A stretch of 64,000 nucleotides of DNA from JAVBWO01 sp036677375 (GTDB taxonomy: Bacteria > Bacillota > Dehalobacteriia > UBA4068 > UBA4997): positions 31,227 through 95,226 of the forward strand of contig JAVBWO010000007.1 of assembly GCA_036677375.1 (NCBI GenBank), given 5' to 3'. The notes under the pieces were generated by a model. It was given only the letters and a program-made list of their open reading frames with translations, made no database searches and was not told where the DNA came from. The position numbers and the translations under genes were made by a program. Shown piece by piece: positions 56,383 through 64,000 of this stretch; position 1 is the stretch's first letter; every line of letters starts with the position of its first letter.

Positions 56383-56781
56383 CTACCAAACATAACACAA
56401 AACTTCTCCGCCAAGACCGAGCTGACGGGCTTTCTTATCAGTCATCAGTCCATTGGAGGTGGAAATGATGGCAATACCAAGGCCACCCAATACACGAGGG
56501 AGTTCATCTTTCCCAGTATACACCCGGAGACCGGGTTTGGAAATCCGCTTCAAACCGGTGATAACTTTTTCACGGTTAGCACCAAATTTTAAATAGACAC
56601 GGATAATACCTTGTTTGCCGTCCTCAATATATTCTACATCTTTGACAAAACCTTCCTCTTTCAGAATATTTGCCAAGGACATTTTTGTTTTAGATGCAGG
56701 AATTTCCACTTTATCCATTATCACCATATTGGCATTGCGGATTCTGGTTAGGAAATCGGCAATAGGATCTGTCATTACCAT
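56383..56781 (-). CDS. rpsH: 30S ribosomal protein S8
   Basis: 132 residues: [36 protein letters not shown] and [20 protein letters not shown]. In many bacteria S8 represses the spc operon by binding mRNA. Start at 56781 with GGAGG at 8 bases; the longer open frame overlaps rpsN. Confidence 0.99.
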   Translation of the reverse strand: MVMTDPIADFLTRIRNANMVIMDKVEIPASKTKMSLANILKEEGFVKDVEYIEDGKQGIIRVYLKFGANREKVITGLKRISKPGLRVYTGKDELPRVLGGLGIAIISTSNGLMTDKKARQLGLGGEVLCYVW

Positions 56782-56812
56782 AAAACAAACCTCCTTCCTT
56801 GTTGCTTCCTGA

Positions 56813-56998
56813 TTACCAACTAGACTTGGTAATACCAGGAATCTCTCCTTTATAGGCAAGCTCACGGAAGCAAATCCGGCAAATACCAAATTTTCTCATA
56901 TAAGCATGGGGCCGGCCGCAGATTTTGCAGCGGTTGTATCCCCGCACCTGAAACTTAGGCTTGCGCTGTTGCTTCACCACCATGGATGTTTTAGCCAC
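56813..56998 (-). CDS. rpsN: 30S ribosomal protein S14 type Z
   Basis: 61 residues, short zinc-binding form: CKIC and CRIC around [13 protein letters not shown] start. Located in the spc cluster between rplE and rpsH as usual. Confidence 0.99.
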   Translation of the reverse strand: MAKTSMVVKQQRKPKFQVRGYNRCKICGRPHAYMRKFGICRICFRELAYKGEIPGITKSSW

Positions 56999-57036
56999 GA
57001 TTTTCCCCCCTTGAAATTACTTTTAGTGGGAATGCA

Positions 57037-57582
57037 TTAGTTCTCACGGAAAGGCATACCCATGAGCCGAAGCATTTCTTTACACTCTTCATCGGTCTTG
57101 GCGCTGGTTACGAAGCAAATCTCCATCCCACGCAGCCGGTCGATCTTATCGTACTCGATCTCAGGAAAAATGATCTGTTCTTTCAAGCCAAGAGTATAAT
57201 TGCCACGGCCGTCAAATGCCTTTTCGGAAACACCTTTGAAGTCGCGGACCCGGGGCAATGCAACAGAAATCAATCTATCAACAAATTCATACATCCGGTC
57301 TCCCCGCAAGGTCACCTTACAGCCAATGGACATACCTTCCCGCACCTTAAAAGCAGAAATAGATTTTTTCGCTTTGGTGACGGTGGGTTTTTGTCCGGTG
57401 ATGGTAGTAAGATCACCAACAGCCGCGTCCAATGCCTTAGGATTTTGAATGGCTTCGCCCAGACCCATGTTGACAACGACCTTATCCAATTTGGGGATCT
57501 GCATACAATTGGAATAGTTGAATTTCTCCTGGAGAAGAGGGCGGATATCATTTGTGTATTTTTCTTTCATACGAGCTACCAT
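57037..57582 (-). CDS. rplE: 50S ribosomal protein L5
   Basis: 181 residues contacting 5S rRNA and P-site t[62 protein letters not shown] at 57582 has GGAGG at 9 bases; ATG at 57570 is an alternative. Confidence 0.99.
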   Translation of the reverse strand: MVARMKEKYTNDIRPLLQEKFNYSNCMQIPKLDKVVVNMGLGEAIQNPKALDAAVGDLTTITGQKPTVTKAKKSISAFKVREGMSIGCKVTLRGDRMYEFVDRLISVALPRVRDFKGVSEKAFDGRGNYTLGLKEQIIFPEIEYDKIDRLRGMEICFVTSAKTDEECKEMLRLMGMPFREN

Positions 57583-57602
57583 TGATAGACTCCTCCTTTC
57601 TC

Positions 57603-57926
57603 CTATTTGTCAAAAGCTTCGCCGCATTTTTTGCAAACACGGACATAGCCCTTGTCAGTTTCTTTTTTACCAATCCGTACGGGGGCTTTGCATTTGCTGC
57701 AATAGATCATTACATTGGAAGCGTCGAAGAATGCTTCCTTTTCGATGATACCGCCCTGAGGAGACGCCTTGGTCGGTTTGGAGTGTTTTTTCACTACGTT
57801 CACTTTATCCACGATTACACGGCCGGACTTAGGATCGCAGGCCAGAATTTTTCCCTTTTTACCGGCGTCTTTCCCGGTGATCACTACAACAACATCGTCT
57901 TTTCTGATACGCATTTTTTTCGTCAT
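57603..57926 (-). CDS. rplX: 50S ribosomal protein L24
   Basis: 107 residues with an N-terminal KOW motif ([20 protein letters not shown]) and a C-terminal four-Cys zinc ribbon (CSKC and CKKC). Assembly initiator of the large subunit. Confidence 0.98.
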   Translation of the reverse strand: MTKKMRIRKDDVVVVITGKDAGKKGKILACDPKSGRVIVDKVNVVKKHSKPTKASPQGGIIEKEAFFDASNVMIYCSKCKAPVRIGKKETDKGYVRVCKKCGEAFDK

Positions 57927-57943
57927 GATTACACCTCCAGCCC

Positions 57944-58312
57944 TTAAAGGACTTCAGGAGCAAGGGAGATAATCTTCATATAGTTTTTATCTCTAAGCTC
58001 CCTGGCCACAGGTCCGAAGATACGGGTACCTCTCGGCTGGCCCTGATCATTGATAATTACACCGGAGTTCTCGTCGAAACGGATATAGGACCCGTCCGGA
58101 CGGCGAATTTCTTTTTTGGTACGCACCACAACAGCTTTTACAACATCGCCTTTTTTCACGACACCGCCAGGAGCCGCTTCCTTTACGGCGCAAATGATGA
58201 CATCGCCTACTGTGGCATAACGACGACGGGAACCACCGATCACTTTGATGCATAAAAGCTCCTTCGCACCGGTGTTGTCGCCGACTTTTAATCTAGTTTC
58301 GGCCTGAATCAC
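57944..58312 (-). CDS. rplN: 50S ribosomal protein L14
   Basis: 122 residues: [40 protein letters not shown] and [23 protein letters not shown] start at 58312. Confidence 0.99.
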   Translation of the reverse strand: MIQAETRLKVGDNTGAKELLCIKVIGGSRRRYATVGDVIICAVKEAAPGGVVKKGDVVKAVVVRTKKEIRRPDGSYIRFDENSGVIINDQGQPRGTRIFGPVARELRDKNYMKIISLAPEVL

Positions 58313-58333
58313 GTTTGGCCCCCCTTCCCGATA

Positions 58334-58597
58334 CTATACTATGGGCGCCTTCTCCAGGATCTGTTGGAGTCTCCAACGTTTATCCTTCGACAAGGGCCGG
58401 GTTTCAGCAATTAAAACCTTATCCCCCATGTGAGCTTCATTATTTTCGTCATGTGCTTTAAATTTTTTGCTAGAACGGATAATTTTGCCATAAAGGGGAT
58501 GTGCTACCCTAGTTTCAACCCGAACAACTATGGTTTTTTCCATCTTGTCGCTGACGACAATACCAATCCGTGTTTTACGGGATTTTCTCTCAGTCAA
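58334..58597 (-). CDS. rpsQ: 30S ribosomal protein S17
   Basis: 87 residues: [20 protein letters not shown] and [23 protein letters not shown] start with GGAGG upstream. It lies between rpmC and rplN. Confidence 0.98.
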   Translation of the reverse strand: MTERKSRKTRIGIVVSDKMEKTIVVRVETRVAHPLYGKIIRSSKKFKAHDENNEAHMGDKVLIAETRPLSKDKRWRLQQILEKAPIV

Positions 58598-58629
58598 CTT
58601 ATTTCCTCCTTTCCCTTGGCTTATCCATC

Positions 58630-58833
58630 TTAGGCCTGGGACTTCGTGATTTCTCTTTCCCGAATAATGGTTTTCACCCGGGCCATATCTTTCTTAACAG
58701 ATTTGATCACCATGGGATTATCCAACTGACCGGTAGCCAATCTAAAGCGCAGATTAAAAAGCTCGGCTTTCATATCATTTACTTTTCTGGCCAACTCCTC
58801 ATCGGTCAGATCCCGAATTTCTTTGGCTTTCAT
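58630..58833 (-). CDS. rpmC: 50S ribosomal protein L29
   Basis: 67 residues, helical hairpin near the exit tunnel: [20 protein letters not shown] and [20 protein letters not shown]. Start at 58833, one base after the rplP stop; the longer frame to 58860 lies within rplP. Confidence 0.98.
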   Translation of the reverse strand: MKAKEIRDLTDEELARKVNDMKAELFNLRFRLATGQLDNPMVIKSVKKDMARVKTIIREREITKSQA

Positions 58834-58834
58834 A

Positions 58835-59260
58835 TTAGCTTTCACCACCCGTTTCTGCACGGCTCACAAACTTGCACTTGATAGGCAGTTTATGCATGGC
58901 CAGACGCATGGCCTCACGTGCGGTTTCTTCCGGCACACCGGCAATTTCAAACATAACGCGGCCTGGCTTTACTACCGCTACCCAATATTCCGGAGAACCT
59001 TTCCCGCTACCCATACGGGTTTCAGCAGGTTTTTCGGTAACCGGCTTGTGGGGGAATATTTTAATCCAAACTTGACCGCCACGCTTAATATAACGGGTCA
59101 TGGCGATACGGGCAGCTTCGATCTGACGGCTGGTAATCCAACCGCATTCGCTAGCCTGCAAGCCATATTCACCGGAGGAAACGAAATTCCCCTTCATGGC
59201 TTTCCCTCTCATGCGACCACGGTGCTGGCGGCGAAATTTTACTCTTTTAGGTAAAAGCAT
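58835..59260 (-). CDS. rplP: 50S ribosomal protein L16
   Basis: 141 residues: [20 protein letters not shown] and [20 protein letters not shown] [20 protein letters not shown]. The ATG is one base after the rpsC stop codon. Confidence 0.99.
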   Translation of the reverse strand: MLLPKRVKFRRQHRGRMRGKAMKGNFVSSGEYGLQASECGWITSRQIEAARIAMTRYIKRGGQVWIKIFPHKPVTEKPAETRMGSGKGSPEYWVAVVKPGRVMFEIAGVPEETAREAMRLAMHKLPIKCKFVSRAETGGES

Positions 59261-59261
59261 C

Positions 59262-59969
59262 TTATTCGCCCTCCCCTGCTGCTACCGGGCGTTTTTCCCG
59301 ACGAGCGGGACGTTGTTCCGGTTTTTCTTCCACTTTCTCTTGGCCGGGCAAAATTTCACCCCGGTAAATCCAGACTTTAACGCCGATCTTTCCATACGTG
59401 GTATTAGCTTCGGCAAAGCCATAATCGATATCCGCTCTCAAAGTATGCAGAGGAACTTTTCCTTCAGCATACCATTCGGTGCGCGCAATTTCAGCGCCGG
59501 CTAAACGGCCGGAGCACATAATCTTGATCCCTTCGCCGCCCATCCGCATGGTGCGGGTAACCGTTTGCTTCATGGCGCGGCGGAACGCGATCCGTTTTTC
59601 CAAAGAGGCGGCAACGTTTTCGGCGACCAACTGTGCATCCAATTCCGGTTTTTTGATCTCGGTGATGTTAATATTCACCTTTTTACCGGTCATGTCTTCC
59701 AGCTTTTTGCGAAGCACCTCTACTTCAGTACCGCCACGACCGATGACGATACCGGGCTTCGCGGTATGAATATTGACTCTCAGCCGATTGGCGGCCCGCT
59801 CCAATTCGATGCGGGAGACACCGGAGGCAAAGAGCTTCTCTTTTACATATTTGCGGACTTTATAGTCTTCCAGGAGATAATCCTGGAAACCCTTTTTAGC
59901 AAACCAGCGGGCGTCCCAATCACGAATGACACCAAGCCGGAATCCTTTAGGATTAACCTTTTGACCCAC
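59262..59969 (-). CDS. rpsC: 30S ribosomal protein S3
   Basis: 235 residues: [22 protein letters not shown] domain with [18 protein letters not shown], then [20 protein letters not shown]. The tail is longer than minimal and rich in Glu/Arg/Pro. GTG start with GGAGGG upstream. Confidence 0.99.
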   Translation of the reverse strand: MGQKVNPKGFRLGVIRDWDARWFAKKGFQDYLLEDYKVRKYVKEKLFASGVSRIELERAANRLRVNIHTAKPGIVIGRGGTEVEVLRKKLEDMTGKKVNINITEIKKPELDAQLVAENVAASLEKRIAFRRAMKQTVTRTMRMGGEGIKIMCSGRLAGAEIARTEWYAEGKVPLHTLRADIDYGFAEANTTYGKIGVKVWIYRGEILPGQEKVEEKPEQRPARREKRPVAAGEGE

Positions 59970-60314
59970 CTATTTTCCCTCCTCCCTCTCGCTTACAACC
60001 ACAGTAATATGGCTGGTGCGGTGTACCATGCGGTCAGCACGGCCCATAGCCCGAGGCTTGATGCGTTTTAGGGACGGACCTTCGTCAATGATGGCGCCCT
60101 TCACAATCAAGGTGTCTCTGTTTAGGCTAAGATTTTCTTCGGCATTTGCTGCCGCAGATCTTAATACTTTATAAATCAAATGAGCGGCTTTATTGGGCGT
60201 GATTTTCAAAACAGCTTCCGCTTCTTTGACGCTTTTCCCCTTAATCAAAGCGGCTACCAGGCGGGCTTTGCGGGGAGATACACGGATAAATTTGGCTATT
60301 GCTTTAGCCTCCAT
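59970..60314 (-). CDS. rplV: 50S ribosomal protein L22
   Basis: 114 residues lining the exit tunnel: KFIRVSPRKARLVAALIKGK and the loop IDEGPSLKRIKPRAMGRADR. rpsC begins at the adjacent base. Confidence 0.99.
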   Translation of the reverse strand: MEAKAIAKFIRVSPRKARLVAALIKGKSVKEAEAVLKITPNKAAHLIYKVLRSAAANAEENLSLNRDTLIVKGAIIDEGPSLKRIKPRAMGRADRMVHRTSHITVVVSEREEGK

Positions 60315-60352
60315 ATTATTTATACCCCCTCTCGATAGAGCTTCCTTTGCGT

Positions 60353-60631
60353 TTATTTGCCGGCGGACTTATCAGAACCGGCATGCCCCCGAAAATGACG
60401 GGTAGGCGCAAATTCGCCAAGTTTATGGCCGACCATATCTTCAGAAATATAAATCGGCACGTGCTTTTTACCGTCATGGACGGCGATGGTGTGACCTACC
60501 ATCTGGGGAAATATGGTGGACCGACGGGACCAGGTTTTTAAAACCTTCTTGTCACCGGTTTCATTCATATTTTCGATCCTAGATAAGAGCCTGCCTTCAC
60601 AATAGGGCCCTTTCTTCAACGATCTACTCAC
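60353..60631 (-). CDS. rpsS: 30S ribosomal protein S19
   Basis: 92 residues: [40 protein letters not shown] and [23 protein letters not shown] start with GGGAGG upstream. Confidence 0.99.
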   Translation of the reverse strand: MSRSLKKGPYCEGRLLSRIENMNETGDKKVLKTWSRRSTIFPQMVGHTIAVHDGKKHVPIYISEDMVGHKLGEFAPTRHFRGHAGSDKSAGK

Positions 60632-60682
60632 GGTTTGTAGCCTCCCTTCCTGTGCTTATCGCTTCAGGCACAAGACCTGTTG

Positions 60683-61510
60683 TTATTTGCTGCGACGGTG
60701 AATGATATACTTATTAGACAGCTTTTTGCGGTTTCTGGTTTTAGCGCCCAAAGCAGGTTTGCCCCAAGGCGTAACCGGATTGCGGCCAACGGGAGAACGG
60801 CCTTCACCACCGCCATGGGGGTGATCGCAAGGATTCATGACCACGCCACGGTTGGCAGGTCTTATGCCTTTCCAGCGACTTCTGCCGGCTTTACCGATAC
60901 TGATGTTTTCCTGGTCAAGATTCCCCACCTGCCCAATGGTGGCTTTGCAACCGATGGGAACCTGCCGCATTTCACTGGAGGGCATCCGCAAGATGGCATA
61001 TTTGCCTTCTTTCGCCATCAACTGAGCCGAAGCGCCGGCGGAACGGGCAATCTGTCCGCCGCAGCCGGGACGCATTTCAATATTGTGTACGATGGTACCA
61101 ACTGGAATATTTTCCAAGGGGAGCGCATTCCCCGGCTTGATATCAGAGCCAATGCCGGAAAACAAAACATCCCCAACTTTGATTCCTACAGGAGCTAAAA
61201 TATAACGCTTTTCGCCATCGGCATAATTCAAAAGCGCAATATTAGCAGTACGATTGGGGTCATATTCGATGGAAGCAACTTTTGCCGGGATACCATCTTT
61301 GTTGCGCTTAAAATCAATGAGCCGATACATTCTTTTATGCCCGCCGCCACGATGCCTCAAAGTCAAACGACCTTGATTGTTGCGGCCGCCGGTCTTGGCG
61401 TTAGGTTGAAGCAAAGATTTCTCGGGAGCAGAAGCAGTCAGCTCCTCAAAGGTAGAAACCGTCATACTCCGACGACCAGGCGAAGTGGGCTGATATTTTT
61501 TGATACCCAT
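60683..61510 (-). CDS. rplB: 50S ribosomal protein L2
   Basis: 275 residues supporting the peptidyl-transferase centre: [37 protein letters not shown], and [18 protein letters not shown] with the conserved His. ATG at 61510 with GGAGG at 9 bases. Confidence 0.99.
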   Translation of the reverse strand: MGIKKYQPTSPGRRSMTVSTFEELTASAPEKSLLQPNAKTGGRNNQGRLTLRHRGGGHKRMYRLIDFKRNKDGIPAKVASIEYDPNRTANIALLNYADGEKRYILAPVGIKVGDVLFSGIGSDIKPGNALPLENIPVGTIVHNIEMRPGCGGQIARSAGASAQLMAKEGKYAILRMPSSEMRQVPIGCKATIGQVGNLDQENISIGKAGRSRWKGIRPANRGVVMNPCDHPHGGGEGRSPVGRNPVTPWGKPALGAKTRNRKKLSNKYIIHRRSK

Positions 61511-61532
61511 ATTCAACTACCTCCTTTGCCCA

Positions 61533-61820
61533 CTATAGGCCACTGAAAATCTCAATTTTGTCTCCGGGTTTCAAAGTAACGATGGCCCGCTTGGTATCGG
61601 GCCGCTTGCCGCTGTAACGGCCCATCGTTTTAATTTTTCCTTTGAGAATCCGGGTGGTGACATTCAATACAGTAACATTAAACGCAGCTTCCACCGCATG
61701 TTTGATTTCGATCTTGTTGGCAGCTTTGTCAACGATAAAGGAATACTTATTATCTTCCATCAACATAACGGATTTTTCAGAAACCATGGGTTTCCGTAAA
61801 ACTTCATAAGGATCACGCAT
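61533..61820 (-). CDS. rplW: 50S ribosomal protein L23
   Basis: 95 residues at the tunnel exit, docking site for trigger factor and SRP: VLRKPMVSEKSVMLMEDNKY and KMKGKIKTMGRYSGKRPDTK-like region. Its ATG overlaps the rplD stop by one base (TAATG). Confidence 0.99.
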   Translation of the reverse strand: MRDPYEVLRKPMVSEKSVMLMEDNKYSFIVDKAANKIEIKHAVEAAFNVTVLNVTTRILKGKIKTMGRYSGKRPDTKRAIVTLKPGDKIEIFSGL

Positions 61821-62440
61821 TAAGAAAGCACCTCCTGCAACTGAGCCACGGCTTCTTTGGTGATAATCACCTTGTCGTGATTCAAAATATTGTAGGTATT
61901 GACGCCCTCTGCTTTTACAGGGGTAACCCCTACGATATTACGGGCGGATTTTACAATGTTATCATTTTCGCCCGCGAATACCACCAAAGCGTTGCCGGCT
62001 TCAAATTTGCTTAAAACGCTGATCATATCCTTGGTCTTGGGAGTTTCAAAAGCCAGCTCGTCTAAAACGATGAGATTGCCGTTTTGCACCTTATCGGTAA
62101 GGGCGGAAGCTAAGGCGATTCGCCGTTGTTTTCTCGGCATAGAGAATGCATAACTCCTGGGCTGAGGTCCAAAAGCAACACCGCCGCCACGCCATACGGG
62201 GTTGCGGCTGGAGCCGACTCTGGCACGGCCGGTACCTTTTTGCCTCCAAGGCTTCTTGCCGCCGCCGGAAACCATGCCCCTGCTTTTGACAGCGTGGGTG
62301 CCACGACGCTGGGAAGCGAGGTAAAGAACCACCGCTTGATGCATCAGAGAAGTATTGATCTGCCGGTTAAAGACGGCATCATTTAATTCGATTTCGCCCA
62401 CTTGGGCGCCTGCCATATTAAAAATACTAACGCTTGTCAT
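61820..62440 (-). CDS. rplD: 50S ribosomal protein L4
   Basis: 206 residues: HQAVVLYLASQRRGTHAVKS, GGGKKPWRQKGTGRARVGSS. The long loop reaches the exit tunnel. In some bacteria L4 regulates this operon. It lies between rplC and rplW. Confidence 0.99.
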   Translation of the reverse strand: MTSVSIFNMAGAQVGEIELNDAVFNRQINTSLMHQAVVLYLASQRRGTHAVKSRGMVSGGGKKPWRQKGTGRARVGSSRNPVWRGGGVAFGPQPRSYAFSMPRKQRRIALASALTDKVQNGNLIVLDELAFETPKTKDMISVLSKFEAGNALVVFAGENDNIVKSARNIVGVTPVKAEGVNTYNILNHDKVIITKEAVAQLQEVLS

Positions 62441-62450
62441 GCCGCACCTC

Positions 62451-63086
62451 CTAACCAGCTTTGACGGTGGACTTGATAATCACGAAGCCACGTTTTGGGC
62501 CAGGCACAGCGCCTTTGACCAAAAGAAGGTTGTGTTCCAAATCTACCTTGACGATTTCCAGATTTTGTACAGTGACCTTTTCGCCACCCATACGTCCAGG
62601 GGATTTTTTTCCTTTGAATACCCGGGCGGGACCTTTAGCGCCGGCGGATGCCGGACGACGATGGTTCTTGGAACCATGAGCCATGGGACCGCGTTGATAA
62701 TTCCATCTTTTAATCGTGCCGGCAAAACCTTTGCCCTTGGAAGTACCGGACACATCAATTTTTTCGCCTTGTGCAAAAAGATCAACCTTTAACTCCTGAC
62801 CCGCCTGATATCCACTAGCGTCAGCCAGGCGCAATTCGCGCAAATAAGAGCAAGGGGCGATACCCGCCTTAGCGAAGTGGCCAGCCTGAGGTTTTATCAG
62901 ATTGACGGGTTTGACAGCGCCAAATCCAATCTGAATGGCCTCATAACCATCGGTGGCGGCAGTCTTTACCTGAGCAATCAAGCAAGGACCTGCTTCAATC
63001 ACCGTTACGGGGACGATTTTGCCAGCCTCGTTAAAGACTTGAGTCATCCCGATTTTTTTACCAATCAACATTTTATTACTGGGCAT
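62451..63086 (-). CDS. rplC: 50S ribosomal protein L3
   Basis: 211 residues: [40 protein letters not shown] and [20 protein letters not shown]. Start at 63086 with GGAGG at 7 bases; the longer frame to 63107 is less likely. Confidence 0.99.
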   Translation of the reverse strand: MPSNKMLIGKKIGMTQVFNEAGKIVPVTVIEAGPCLIAQVKTAATDGYEAIQIGFGAVKPVNLIKPQAGHFAKAGIAPCSYLRELRLADASGYQAGQELKVDLFAQGEKIDVSGTSKGKGFAGTIKRWNYQRGPMAHGSKNHRRPASAGAKGPARVFKGKKSPGRMGGEKVTVQNLEIVKVDLEHNLLLVKGAVPGPKRGFVIIKSTVKAG

Positions 63087-63202
63087 TTTTCCACCTCCGT
63101 TCATCAATTCGAGTTGCCGCTATGCCCACAGCAGCATTGCTCGAGGGGGCTTTTTCGTGTCCACGTTGCCGGGCGTGTCACTGGTAAAAACCCAACCGCT
63201 TT

Positions 63203-63511
63203 CTAAAGCTTGATTTCAATATCGACGCCAGCCGGCAAATCAAGACGCATCAAAGCGTCCGCCGTTTTGGGAGTAGGCTCCAAGATATCAATGAGACGTT
63301 TGTGTGTTCTCATTTCAAACTGTTCCCGGGAATCCTTGTTAACATGAGGGGAACGCAGAATGGTGTAAATGTTCTTCTCGGTAGGCAAAGGAATCGGTCC
63401 GGAAACCAAAGCCCCGGTTCTTTTGGCGGTCTCCACGATTTTAGCAGCGGATTGATCCAAGATCTTGTGATCGAAAGCCTTCAAACGAATACGAATTTTT
63501 TGTTTACCCAA
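63203..63511 (-). CDS. rpsJ: 30S ribosomal protein S10
   Basis: 102 residues, standard length: [40 protein letters not shown] and [17 protein letters not shown]. The start is a TTG at 63511 with GGAGG at 8 bases; open codons up to 63598 belong to the leader. First gene of the S10 cluster; S10 also acts in transcription antitermination with NusB. Confidence 0.98.
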   Translation of the reverse strand: MGKQKIRIRLKAFDHKILDQSAAKIVETAKRTGALVSGPIPLPTEKNIYTILRSPHVNKDSREQFEMRTHKRLIDILEPTPKTADALMRLDLPAGVDIEIKL

Positions 63512-63566
63512 TGTACTTACCTCCTTTTCGCCCGTATTTTTACGGACATTCTCCGCGGAAAAACCG

Positions 63567-63592
63567 TTTTGCTGTTGGGTCAAACAGCAAAA
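63567..63592 (-). promoter_or_regulatory. leader hairpin of the S10 operon
   Basis: TTTTGCTGTT and AACAGCAAAA form a 10-bp stem in the roughly 150-nt leader. Further small stems (CCTGT/ACAGG near 63640) are present. No T-run follows. It may be part of an r-protein or antitermination control leader. Confidence 0.35.
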
Positions 63593-63661
63593 ACGCAACC
63601 TTCCGCATCATCGCAGTCCAAAAAAGCGCATACCTGTCATGTAACAGGACGCTACCCAAAT

Positions 63662-63690
63662 ACTTTATCATAATCCCAGCATGATGTCAA
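63662..63690 (-). promoter_or_regulatory. promoter of the S10 ribosomal operon
   Basis: Minus strand TTGACA, 17-bp spacer, TAAAGT, downstream of the tuf terminator. Confidence 0.75.
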
Positions 63691-63715
63691 TATTTCTTTT
63701 TGTTAATTTAAAAGA

Positions 63716-63753
63716 ATAAAACTACCGAAGCGAAATTTTTTCGCTTCGGTAGT
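63716..63753 (-). terminator. terminator of tuf
   Basis: ACTACCGAAGCGAAA (63721-63735) and TTCGCTTCGGTAGT (63740-63753) stem, followed by TTTTATTCTTTT on the minus strand. Confidence 0.93.
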
Positions 63754-63772
63754 AAAATGATTGAAACAAAGC

Positions 63773-64000
63773 TTATTTATCAGTCAAAGTCTTGGAAACA
63801 ACACCGGAACCAACAGTACGGCCGCCTTCGCGGATAGCAAAACGCAAACCTTCTTCAATGGCGATGGGCGAAATCAGCTCGATGTTCATCTTGATGTTGT
63901 CCCCGGGCATTACCATCTCTACCCCTTCCGGCAAGTGGGCCACACCCGTGACGTCTGTCGTGCGGAAATAGAATTGAGGACGGTAGCCGTTGAAGAACGG
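63773..64000 (-). CDS. tuf: elongation factor Tu, C-terminal part (runs off the window)
   Basis: The last 75 codons of EF-Tu: [38 protein letters not shown] and [18 protein letters not shown]. This is domain 3, which contacts aminoacyl-tRNA and EF-Ts. The 5' part lies beyond the window edge. Position upstream of rpsJ is the classic str-S10 junction. Confidence 0.98.
   Translation of the reverse strand, partial: PFFNGYRPQFYFRTTDVTGVAHLPEGVEMVMPGDNIKMNIELISPIAIEEGLRFAIREGGRTVGSGVVSKTLTDK

Overview
The window looks like a chromosomal segment of an anaerobic, endospore-forming Firmicute (Clostridia, closest in style to Peptococcaceae-type lineages). Evidence: the S10-spc-alpha ribosomal block with a KOW protein ahead of infA, followed by ECF transporter genes, truA and rplM-rpsI; a dnaG-rpoD pair; a TRAP (mtrB) gene; a spore-germination type amidase (cwlD); a flavodiiron protein; a carboxytransferase of the pyruvate/oxaloacetate type; and molybdenum cofactor genes. 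Base composition is moderate. No species can be named from the sequence alone. Almost every gene lies on the minus strand.

Layout in window coordinates (transcription runs right to left). 48-8315: HAD phosphatase, uvrC, uvrA, uvrB, with a LexA-type box at uvrB. 8495-9907: phosphoesterase, cold-shock protein and a plus-strand zinc-ribbon protein. 10319-12928: an in-frame TrmB-threonine synthase fusion and an unknown gene. 12972-15318: RNase P RNA, a GyrI-like protein, Nif3-like protein and TrmK. 15669-20259: an accessory patch with a truncated VTC gene, two tRNAs, an Asp/Glu-type racemase, an orphan peptide-type binding lipoprotein and two XRE regulators. 20409-24787: rpoD, dnaG, dgt. 25017-30925: flavodiiron protein, double-HTH protein, secreted transglutaminase/SLH protein, carboxyltransferase, a small protein and TRAP. 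31032-38865: coaD, then the arginine operon argC-J-B-D-F-G under apparent ArgR control. 39047-43686: a possible Cys-rich peptide, a radical SAM enzyme, an O6-alkylguanine-DNA alkyltransferase whose catalytic Cys codon is TGA, cwlD, MOSC-MogA, moaC, mobB. 44024-63511: rpsI-rplM, truA, ecfT-A2-A1, and the alpha, spc and S10 ribosomal clusters. 63773-64000: the 3' end of tuf.

The most interesting item is the DNA alkyltransferase at 40102-40614. An in-frame TGA sits exactly at the Cys of the invariant PCHRV active site. The reading frame continues to a normal family-length C-terminus, a short hairpin with a G-starting loop follows the TGA, and the true stop abuts the start of a radical SAM gene. 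This is what a selenocysteine form of the enzyme would look like. Other items worth a look are the TrmB-ThrC fusion with an internal ribosome-binding site, two families of degenerate intergenic tandem repeats, the absence of map from its usual slot after adk, and a CwlD whose zinc-site His is replaced by Gln.
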